Origin: Clostridia bacterium | GTDB taxonomy: Bacteria > Bacillota > Clostridia > Oscillospirales > Ruminococcaceae | Direction of reading: 5' to 3' | Assembly: GCA_009929695.1 (NCBI GenBank) | Contig: RZZW01000005.1 | Span: forward strand, 31,805-95,804 | Length of the DNA stretch: 64,000 nt | Part shown: in pieces, positions 35,023 to 41,785 of the stretch | How positions within the stretch are numbered: the first letter of the stretch is position 1 | Layout of the letters: each line of letters opens with the position of its first letter | Made by a program: the position numbers and the translations under genes | Notes under the pieces: model-generated | What the model was told of the DNA's origin: nothing | Databases searched by the model: none | Seen by the model: only the letters and a program-made list of their open reading frames with translations

Positions 35023-35712
35023 TCATGTATCTGAGTAGAACTCCCTCATATCGTCTAACCTCAGACAGGCAAGGCGGCCTCGTTCCGGGTAGCCGCTTCC
35101 GCAGTCGACACCGATCATGCGATTCCCGTGCCATATTTTCATTGGCACGGCCTCTTGGTAGTGCGATGTAGGCGTATGACCGAAAACTACTGTCTTGCCT
35201 TCTGGCATCGTTTCATAGCCGCGGAGCCTTGTCCATACAATTTCCTTGGTATCCGAGCATTCGGCGGGATTATCAATCCCGCCATGAATGAGCAGATACT
35301 GGTTTTTGTTCACGACAACCTCGATGTTTAGTGGAAGTGCATGGAGATACCGAAAAATCTCCAGCCTAAGTGTCTTATGGATATGCTTTATGTAGGAATG
35401 CGTAATACCTCCGCCGTTTGCGTACCAAAGGCGGAGGTATTTATTTTGTCCCCACCAGTCTTTCGGGCAATCGTCGTTGTAATAGAGGGCATCCAGCATC
35501 ATAAACTCATGGTTTCCGAGCAGCATCCGTACATTTGGCATCGCCATCAGTTTACGAAGGAGGCGAATGCCGTCCGGATACCTGTCAATCACATCGCCAA
35601 GAACATAGAGCGTGTCCTCTGGCTGCAGCTGTATTTTCTGCATCACAGAGTCAAACCTTTCAGTGTTTCCGTGGATATCAGACATAACGTAAGTACTACC
35701 GGTGTTCAACAT
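35023..35712 (-). CDS. Calcineurin-like metallophosphoesterase (Ser/Thr protein phosphatase type)
   Basis: The 229-residue protein has the ordered motifs SDIHGN (about 12), GDVIDRYPDG (about 40) and GNHEFM (about 66), and the later His motifs LLIHGG and FGHTPT. This is the PrpA/ApaH-like group that hydrolyses phosphoesters such as phosphoprotein or dinucleoside polyphosphate. The substrate is unknown. It is one of three phosphoesterase genes within 5 kb. Confidence 0.85.
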   Translation of the reverse strand: MLNTGSTYVMSDIHGNTERFDSVMQKIQLQPEDTLYVLGDVIDRYPDGIRLLRKLMAMPNVRMLLGNHEFMMLDALYYNDDCPKDWWGQNKYLRLWYANGGGITHSYIKHIHKTLRLEIFRYLHALPLNIEVVVNKNQYLLIHGGIDNPAECSDTKEIVWTRLRGYETMPEGKTVVFGHTPTSHYQEAVPMKIWHGNRMIGVDCGSGYPERGRLACLRLDDMREFYSDT

Positions 35713-35736
35713 ACCAAATCCTTCTCATATCAAGCG

Positions 35737-35961
35737 TCAAGGTGCATATTTTCCTTTAGGCTGGAGCGGTGGAAGCGTTGGATACCCACGACTCTTAAGC
35801 TGAGAAAAACAGCGCTGCCGAATAAGAGCGGCCATCTTCCGATAGTTACTTTGAGAAATCACTTTCTTATCGAGAAGAACCCGATTATAGTAGTCAAGCC
35901 ATAGCCGCTCGATCCAGATTTTCTTTATGTCTTCGGGGAAAGCAGAACCTGCGTCTTGCAT
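35737..35961 (-). CDS. Small hypothetical protein of SHOCT-like style
   Basis: The 74-residue product has IWIERLWLDYYNRVLLDKKVISQSNYRKMAALIRQR, the two-helix pattern of small proteins linked to conjugative elements. The ATG at 35961 is supported by GAGAGGTGAC. Function unknown. Confidence 0.5.
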   Translation of the reverse strand: MQDAGSAFPEDIKKIWIERLWLDYYNRVLLDKKVISQSNYRKMAALIRQRCFSQLKSRGYPTLPPLQPKGKYAP

Positions 35962-36006
35962 TTTAGTCACCTCTCCGCAAATGTTGAAAAGAGTAAATAC
36001 TGGTTC

Positions 36007-36198
36007 TCAGTTATAGTCATTCTGTTTGCTGGGCGCCTTATCTGGCTCGGTATGGTTATTCTCCATTGCCTCCAGACGGTCGGCTGCTTCGCGCTGGTCA
36101 TCACCCATACAGATCGGGATCTCCCACTCATTGGCATCGCACCATTCTGCATTCTCACGTAGGCGGGAAGCCAGTTCTGAATTTGTCAGCTCATTCAT
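36007..36198 (-). CDS. Small acidic hypothetical protein, 63 residues
   Basis: The product (MNELTNSELASRLRENAEWCDANEWEIP...) has a helical N-terminus and a polar tail. The ATG follows GGGAGTGAAAGGT. Proteins with an ELA.RLRENAEW core occur in mobile elements; no function is known. Confidence 0.5.
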   Translation of the reverse strand: MNELTNSELASRLRENAEWCDANEWEIPICMGDDQREAADRLEAMENNHTEPDKAPSKQNDYN

Positions 36199-36227
36199 AC
36201 CTTTCACTCCCATAGAAATTGTTTCGC

Positions 36228-36488
36228 TTACGCGGACGTACTATCCTTTGCATCCGAGGCATTATTACAATGCAGCGCTGCGCTGCGGCGCACATTGCTT
36301 ATCAACAACCCTGCTGTATAGTCATATAAATCTTGCGTCCCGGATCTGAATACAGCGGAAAACCAGCCTTTTTCGCACACTTCCTTGACGAGGGAATCAG
36401 CTTGCTTTAGACATACTTCATCGTGCTGGTCGGCGTTGGTCATCCAAATTAAGACGATTCGCTTCTCCTCGTTTATTGAAACCTCCAC
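36228..36488 (-). CDS. Hypothetical protein, 86 residues, GTG start
   Basis: A GTG at 36488 preceded by AGGAGGGATATT gives MEVSINEEKRIVLIW..., an alpha/beta product with KQADSLVKEVCEKGWFSAVFRSG. The frame is open further upstream, but the ribosome site and the overlap with the neighbour favour the GTG. Function unknown. Confidence 0.55.
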   Translation of the reverse strand: MEVSINEEKRIVLIWMTNADQHDEVCLKQADSLVKEVCEKGWFSAVFRSGTQDLYDYTAGLLISNVRRSAALHCNNASDAKDSTSA

Positions 36489-36498
36489 AATATCCCTC

Positions 36499-36831
36499 CT
36501 ACTCGTTATCCTGGCACTCTTTAACGATATAGTCATATAGCGCTTCCGGTTCTTTAAGACACCACTCGCGGCTACCATCAGATTCCCACACTTTATAATC
36601 CTCGGTGGCCTCATAGAGCCACCATTCGATGTAGTCATACTTGTCGTTGACAGCTTCCTTCATCACCATGCGTAAGGCTTGCAGCCACAGATTGTCGCAG
36701 CCAAAGGTGAAGCAGTCAGCCACTTTACTGAGTGCCTTACATACCTCGTCATTGATCTTTTCTTGTTCACGAATCATACGAAGTGCCTTGCAGAAGGTTT
36801 CCTTCGTCAAAAGCCGCTTGCTATTCTCCAT
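36499..36831 (-). CDS. Hypothetical protein, 110 residues
   Basis: The product begins MENSKRLLTKETFCKALRMI and contains aromatic-rich DKYDYIEWWLYEATEDYKVWESDGSREW and a C-terminal LYDYIVKE segment. It overlaps the 3' end of the phosphoesterase-RHH gene by 11 bases and ends 10 bases before the GTG of the next gene, so the three are probably one transcript. Not recognised. Confidence 0.55.
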   Translation of the reverse strand: MENSKRLLTKETFCKALRMIREQEKINDEVCKALSKVADCFTFGCDNLWLQALRMVMKEAVNDKYDYIEWWLYEATEDYKVWESDGSREWCLKEPEALYDYIVKECQDNE

Positions 36832-37618
36832 CTGCATCCACCTCATCACATAGCCGTTTTGCTTCCAGGAGGTCTTCTTCCGTATAGTCAAAGGGGATTC
36901 TACCCAGCCGGACAGTTTCCTGAAAGAAGAGGATGATTGCTTGCTCATGGGTTAGCCCATATCTCTTGAATACCTCTCCGGCTTTCTCATACAGATCGGC
37001 ATCGATTTTCAGCTCTATTGTTTCATAGCGCGGTTCGGCAGGTGGTGCCTGCTTTGCGAGGATCTCGTCCAGCGTCACCGGCTCATAGTTCCAGTACATA
37101 CAGCCCACATTGAAGATGCGGTTGGAAAAATTGCGCTCATTCAGGCTCTTGGCAATTTCAAGCTCGATGTCAGCTTCCTCAGTAAAGTGGGAGTGTCCAT
37201 GGAGGTGGATGGCTTGATATCTATGACCATTGTACATCGGCATAAAGTAGTGACTGAGAATGCACCGGCGCACGGAGCCATCTTCCAGCGTTACGCAGAT
37301 ATCATCATAATCCTTGACACCCGCCAGCGCATTCTTTGCCTGTGCGTTATGGAGGAATCGGTCATGGTTGCCTTTGATCAGTACAATCTGACCATTCAGG
37401 CTTTTGATGAGATTGTGGGCATCGCCGTTCCGGGATTTCCAAATAAGGTCGCCAAGGACATATACAAGGTCACCCTTGCCGACTTTTGCGTTCCATCGAC
37501 GGATGAGTTCTGCATCCATTTCTTCAACGGTAGCAAACGGACGATGGTCAAAGCGAATCACATTTTCGTGTCCGAAATGCAGGTCGCTTGTAAAAAACAC
37601 CTTTCCCAGCGTGAGCAC
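36821..37618 (-). CDS. Metallophosphoesterase fused to a RelB/DinJ-like ribbon-helix-helix domain
   Basis: Residues 1-190 carry phosphoesterase motifs SDLHFGHENVI, GDLIWKS, KGNHDRFL, LSHYF and LHGHSHF. After a Pro-rich joint, residues about 198-265 (YETIELKIDADLYEKAGEVFKRYGLTHEQAIILFFQETV) match the RelB/DinJ antitoxin DNA-binding pattern. The fusion could bind DNA or control its own promoter; that is inference. No RelE/YafQ-type toxin gene is seen next to it. Confidence 0.78.
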   Translation of the reverse strand: MLTLGKVFFTSDLHFGHENVIRFDHRPFATVEEMDAELIRRWNAKVGKGDLVYVLGDLIWKSRNGDAHNLIKSLNGQIVLIKGNHDRFLHNAQAKNALAGVKDYDDICVTLEDGSVRRCILSHYFMPMYNGHRYQAIHLHGHSHFTEEADIELEIAKSLNERNFSNRIFNVGCMYWNYEPVTLDEILAKQAPPAEPRYETIELKIDADLYEKAGEVFKRYGLTHEQAIILFFQETVRLGRIPFDYTEEDLLEAKRLCDEVDADGE

Positions 37619-37623
37619 CTCCC

Positions 37624-38091
37624 TTAACCGTTGTTTTCCTTTTCTGCTGTTGCTTGGCTGGCATCTGCTTGCAGCATCTTTTGATAATGCACTTTCAAAT
37701 CGTCCCGAAGCTTACGCCAATCCTCACGATAGTCGAGCTTCTCGTCAGGAAGCTCCCTCTCAATATCCTCTATCATGACGCTGATTGTCCTCGTATCCAT
37801 TACATCAAGATACCTCCGAACAAAGCCCATCAGGACGGATGGCATATAGGTGTGGCGTCCAATGGAGTATCGCAGGGCGCTATTGACAATGCATCCAAAA
37901 TCATCATCAAACACGAAGGAAAACCATTGCGCCGGGCAGAGAACTAAGTCGTCTTTCCCCTCGTCCGTGATCACATAGCCGATATTTTCTTTGTCGATCT
38001 TTTCCAAGAGTTCGTCGAGCTGGTCGCCGAGAACTGTCCGGCTGATCCGCTCCATTTGGTCGAGCGGCTGTAAATACTTAAACTCATTCAT
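37624..38091 (-). CDS. Hypothetical protein, 155 residues
   Basis: The product (MNEFKYLQPLDQMERI...) has a mixed N-terminal part with YVITDEGKDDLVLCPAQW and a helical second half (SALRYSIGRHTYMPSVLMGFVRRYLDVMD). The ATG at 38091 follows GGAGAAC. It ends 5 bases before the phosphoesterase-RHH gene. No family recognised. Confidence 0.6.
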   Translation of the reverse strand: MNEFKYLQPLDQMERISRTVLGDQLDELLEKIDKENIGYVITDEGKDDLVLCPAQWFSFVFDDDFGCIVNSALRYSIGRHTYMPSVLMGFVRRYLDVMDTRTISVMIEDIERELPDEKLDYREDWRKLRDDLKVHYQKMLQADASQATAEKENNG

Positions 38092-38111
38092 TTGTGTTCT
38101 CCAATCAATAA

Positions 38112-39266
38112 TCATCCATCTGCGAAGATGTCCTCGCAGACAGGGTCAAGGCTGATGTCCTCAGAATACAACGCATCGACACCCGCTTTTACATCGCTGA
38201 ATTTCTTCTCTGGCAGAAACAGCGAGGTCAAAACGGTTGGTTCCTTGCGGTCATCGAAAAGGACGATTCCGGGATGTCCCTATGCATTGTGAACCGGCTC
38301 CCAATGATCCTCTGCATGAGCATTGCTGTGGTAACAGAAACCATAGATCTTTGGCTTGATGCATCGGATGTACTCGTCACCGTCTTTTATCAGAAGGATG
38401 TCCATGAACACGGTGTGGAGCTTCATCGTGTAGATGCAGTCCCAGATGTTTATAAAATCCCACGACCGCTCCTTCAGGCTTTGATAGTTTTCACTGATGA
38501 GGGTTACAGGCTCAAGGAGTGGCTTCTCAGCATAAGCGACATGATGTGTCACCGCTTTTTTGCCCTTTTTGAAACTACGGAAGGCATTGACCGTTTCACT
38601 GAATTGATCCTGATCCAGCGAATCTATGAAGCTTTCAATTTCCTGCAGCGTACCGTAGTAACGCTTTGATGATGACACGATGCTGGGAGTGAAATAGTTG
38701 TCCAGCGTGATGGCATAGTATTTTTGCGGATGGCCATTATCAAACGGCTCGGAGAAACATGCATCCACATCGAAATCCCACCGCTCGGGTCCGAACTCAT
38801 CCGGATATTCGTTGACGAGCCACTCTTTCTTTTCTTTGAGCTGCTCGACGATACTGGAGATATCGTAATTTGAGTAGATTTGTGCGCCGCGCAGGACGCT
38901 GATGATTTCACCACCCCAGACGATATCGTCGTAGCCGATGAGCCGGTCGTAGAAAGCGCCCGTGTTTGGAAGCGGTGCATCCTCTATTTTCCCTCCGTAG
39001 GCGACATACAGACTATCATCCTTCAGGTAGTGATTTGTAAACTTGTTTGGGACATATCTCAAATCCGTGATGCCTTTGGTAGACATATACCCGAAACGCT
39101 TATGGTAGCGACCATAGACATACCACTCCGGCAGGTCTGCCACGAGGATTTTCGTCTTACGATCATTGGAGAACAGGGTTCCATCGTCGCTTCTGATATA
39201 GCGGTGGGCATGATCACGGAATACGATTGCCTCGACCGTGTATAAGTTGTTCCGGAATCTGCTCAC
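38112..39266 (-). pseudogene. Large hypothetical protein interrupted by an in-frame TAG
   Basis: The GTG start at 39266 overlaps the previous stop. The frame encodes 328 residues to a TAG at 38280-38282, then stays open in the same frame for 55 codons (GHPGIVLFDDRKEPTVLTSL...) to TGA at 38112-38114. The flanking text reads as one protein of about 384 residues in which a Gln codon CAG became TAG. The N-terminal part has VEAIVFRDHAHRYIRSDDGTLFSND; no family is recognised. Either a recent nonsense mutation or readthrough would explain it. Confidence 0.6.
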
Positions 39267-39994
39267 GGCGCCTCATCTCCCTCTGTGATTTTAAACTGCT
39301 CGGCTGACTCAAAGTCATGGAATAGAAAGTGCATTCTATCAATTCTCTTGTTGATATGCCAGTGACCGCATAGCCAAGCTCTGTACGCTATGGATTCTTC
39401 TATTTTGTCGAGCCAACGCTCCGTGCTGTCATCCACGCTGCTCTGGTCGATCATTGGCAAGAAGGCTTCTGTCGGCTCGTATTTAAACGGGCAGGTATGC
39501 GAAAGAACCACATCAAAGTGCTTTTCCGCAATCTGCTTTTCGACGAATGCCTTAATTTCAGCGGAGGGCTGTTCATCCTCCCACCAGCCATAGCCACGCA
39601 TAAGGCGGTAGTACTTGTCCACACTGTATGCGCCGCCGATGACGAGGTACTCTATCCCCTCCAGTGAATAAACGCACCCATCTTTTGCAAAGAGAAGATT
39701 GGGAAACTCATCCTCATACCATACTGTCCCGCCATTTCATTCCTTTGTTGTGTAGCTTGGAATCTTGGCGGGTCGCATTTCGTGGTTGCCATGAATACAG
39801 AAGATAGTGGGCTTCAGCCGGTTCAGCTCCTTCTTCAGCTCCCGGTCACGATCATCACGGCTATAATTTGCACCAACATCTCCGAGAATTATAAGAGTAT
39901 CCGAAGATGTCAGGTGAAAGCGTTTGCAGAACCTCACGACTTCAAAACTCGAGCCGTGTATGTCCCCGGTAAAATAAATCATCTGGTTCTCCAC
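39263..39994 (-). pseudogene. Metallophosphoesterase split by an in-frame TGA
   Basis: The first 85 codons carry FTGDIHGSSFEVV, LGDVGANY and HGNHEMRPAK. A TGA at 39737-39739 interrupts the frame, which then continues without shift (NGGTVWYEDEFPNLLFAKDG...) to the C-terminal His motifs LSHTCP and GHWHINKRI. Relatives would have Trp at the TGA (TGG). The two halves together give a normal length of about 243 residues. Without readthrough the N-terminal fragment lacks half the metal ligands. Confidence 0.75.
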
Positions 39995-40023
39995 CTTTCT
40001 GCGCTTATTATATCAGGCTTCCC

Positions 40024-40079
40024 GTCCAAATAGTTGGACGCACAGAAAACATATACACTTTGCGCGAAATCATATTCAC
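40024..40079. promoter_or_regulatory. Palindrome and 21-bp-spaced direct repeats
   Basis: GTCCAAATAGTTGGAC (40024-40039) is a 16-base palindrome with 6-base arms. Next to it, CATATACAC (40050-40058) and CATATTCAC (40071-40079) are repeated with a 21-base period. The inverse motif GTGTATATG recurs twice with the same 21-base period at 52994-53023. Likely protein-binding sites. Confidence 0.5.
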
Positions 40080-40100
40080 TTATATTTCTGCAAACAATAA

Positions 40101-40129
40101 ACCCACAGTCATTGGTCTTGACTGTGGGT
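40101..40129 (-). terminator. Terminator of the minus-strand XRE gene
   Basis: ACCCACAGTC (40101-40110) and GACTGTGGGT (40120-40129) form a perfect 10-base stem; the minus strand continues TTTATTGTTTG. Confidence 0.75.
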
Positions 40130-40166
40130 CGATTGCACTTATCAGCATATCTTGTAGAATTAGGTA

Positions 40167-40529
40167 TTACCGGCTGTTCCGGGGCGGCTGGCGTCGATAC
40201 ACTCGAAGCGCTTCTTTCAGTGATTTCACAGTATGTAGAATAATCAATCGCTCGCTCTCGGTGGTGTCTGCCAGCAGCATGGTCAATTCCACGCTTGCAC
40301 TTATGGAATCTCCGTGCAGTTGCTCTGCCAGAAGAATGTCGGTCGGCGCGCCCAGAGCATTTGCGATCTGCACGAAGGTGTCCAGACTCATGCTCCGATT
40401 TCCTGTTTCCATATAGCTCACATAGGACGGGGTCTTGTCAATCAGTTCAGATAGCCTTGCCTGGGACAATTGGTTTTCCTGTCGGATTTGCTTAACGCGC
40501 ATGCCAAGGGCCTTGTAGTTGATACTCAT
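40167..40529 (-). CDS. XRE-family transcriptional regulator
   Basis: The 120-residue protein has an HTH_3 domain in residues about 8-62 (VKQIRQENQLSQARLSELIDKTPSYVSYMETGNRSM). The start MSINYKALG at 40529 follows TTTGGAGG. It is divergent from another XRE gene at 40673; the 143-base gap holds half-sites GCTATATCA and TGATATAATATAGC in opposite orientation, which may be shared operators. A repressor role in element control is likely. Confidence 0.8.
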   Translation of the reverse strand: MSINYKALGMRVKQIRQENQLSQARLSELIDKTPSYVSYMETGNRSMSLDTFVQIANALGAPTDILLAEQLHGDSISASVELTMLLADTTESERLIILHTVKSLKEALRVYRRQPPRNSR

Positions 40530-40672
40530 AGTATGAACCTCCAAAAAAATTTGTCGGTTCTAATTATAGTGAATACGCTATATCATCGCCTCTGCATTAT
40601 ATCCGTTTCGCCCACGCTTGATATAATATAGCTTATAAAATAGCCTGCAGATTATATTGAGGAGGTGAGCCG

Positions 40673-41029
40673 ATGGCTGCGCGAGATCCTGCGGAGAGTC
40701 AAATGATCGGCTCCCGGATTCGAGAGGCTCGGGTAAAATGCGGAATGAGCCAGTCCGATTTGGCGGTGAAGGCTAATATTTCTTTGCCCCATATTAGCGA
40801 CATTGAGTTGGGAAAGACCAACATGATGTTGTCCTCCTTTATTCGGATTGCAGAGGCATTGCAGGTTTCAGCTGATTCTCTGCTCCGTCCAAATATCCCG
40901 GAAGTGATGGGCATCTATCAAAACGAGTTTGCGGAGGCACTTGAGGGCTGCACATCGGCGCAGATTGACTCCATTCTTAGAGTTGTTCGAGAGATGAAAC
41001 TCACTATGCAGAAAAAAGAAGAATACTAA
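40673..41029 (+). CDS. XRE-family transcriptional regulator
   Basis: The 118-residue protein has an HTH_3 domain at about 12-66 (IREARVKCGMSQSDLAVKANISLPHISDIELGKTNM) and a helical C-terminus. Ribosome site GAGGAGGTGA; a TATAAT box lies at 40622-40627. A good terminator (41046-41076) ends the unit. It precedes the recombinase operon, which has its own promoter. Confidence 0.85.
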   Translation: MAARDPAESQMIGSRIREARVKCGMSQSDLAVKANISLPHISDIELGKTNMMLSSFIRIAEALQVSADSLLRPNIPEVMGIYQNEFAEALEGCTSAQIDSILRVVREMKLTMQKKEEY

Positions 41030-41045
41030 AGTATCATATATGGAA

Positions 41046-41076
41046 ACGGGCTGGAGTGAATCCAGTCCGTTTTTTT
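41046..41076 (+). terminator. Intrinsic terminator after the XRE gene
   Basis: ACGGGCTGGA and TCCAGTCCGT pair with one mismatch, followed by a run of seven T. Confidence 0.85.
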
Positions 41077-41096
41077 CTGTTCAAATCTAAACTGAT

Positions 41097-41150
41097 GGTC
41101 AAGTAGTTGACCGCCGGTTTATTTTCATTCCGGAAGGTGCTTTGTATAAT
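41097..41150 (+). promoter_or_regulatory. Promoter and palindromic operator of the recombinase/ParB operon
   Basis: TTTTCA (41122-41127) and TATAAT (41145-41150) are 17 bases apart. GGTCAAGTAGTTGACC (41097-41112) is a 16-base palindrome just upstream, similar in core (AA-TAGTT) to the one at 40024-40039. Confidence 0.55.
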
Positions 41151-41182
41151 CAATGACATATAAATACCCATCGGAGGTTAGT

Positions 41183-41785
41183 ATGTCAGAAATGATTGAA
41201 AAGACGGAGGAGAGTGCCCTCGAGGTCATGCCGTCCTTTGATTTTTTGTTGGAGCAGGAAACAGAGCAGCAGACGCAGATAGCGGCGCATCGGGCGTGGC
41301 TCAAGAGCATTAAGCACGAGAGACCTCTGCCGAAGCATCACCACAAGGTTGCGGTGTATATTCGGTATTTCAATCAGACAAAGCATGAGAATTACCTTGC
41401 ATATCACAAAAAGCAGTTTCTGGATACCATTGGCCTTTGCCCGAACTGGGAGTTTGTAGGCTTCTATATTGATGAGGGTGGGACAGCTCCCAATATGGAA
41501 AACGCCAAGGAGTGGACACGGTTACTGGAAGACTGCTTTGACGGCAAGGTCGACTTGATCATCACGCAGAAAGTCAGCAATGTATCAAAGAAACCATCCG
41601 AAATCTCATTCTGCGCCAGGATCCTCGCTGCACATGGAGTTGGCATCTATTTTATTTCTGAGGACATGTTCACACTTGCCACATACTATCAGGAGGATCT
41701 AAAAGACCCATTTTTCTACCCCTCTCCAGACTGGCAACTGCTTCCCGATGATGATCTCGATGTAAGGGGTATGCTCCATGAATAA
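41183..41785 (+). CDS. Catalytically dead resolvase-like protein
   Basis: The 200-residue protein aligns along its length with the catalytic domain of the neighbouring recombinase: VAVYIRYFNQTKHENYLAYHKKQF against VAVYARVSTD..SSYELQKKYY, and IITQKVSNVSKKPSE against IITKSVSRFARNVVD. The catalytic Ser is replaced by Phe and the conserved Arg pair is lost. It has no recombinase or zinc-ribbon domain. It overlaps the active recombinase gene by 8 bases and may be an accessory or regulatory partner. The start at 41183 follows TCGGAGG. Confidence 0.78.
   Translation: MSEMIEKTEESALEVMPSFDFLLEQETEQQTQIAAHRAWLKSIKHERPLPKHHHKVAVYIRYFNQTKHENYLAYHKKQFLDTIGLCPNWEFVGFYIDEGGTAPNMENAKEWTRLLEDCFDGKVDLIITQKVSNVSKKPSEISFCARILAAHGVGIYFISEDMFTLATYYQEDLKDPFFYPSPDWQLLPDDDLDVRGMLHE

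Noticed and set aside
28521..39739. TGA read as Trp (alternative code) to explain the TGA-broken frames
   Set aside because: TGA is the ordinary stop of many intact genes here, for example accA at the ATGA overlap with fabH, and another broken frame uses TAG. Local decay explains it better.
40149..40162. 14-base word ATCTTGTAGAATTA shared with 58817-58830
   Set aside because: One 14-base match between two places is expected by chance in 64 kb, and neither the flanks nor the context match.
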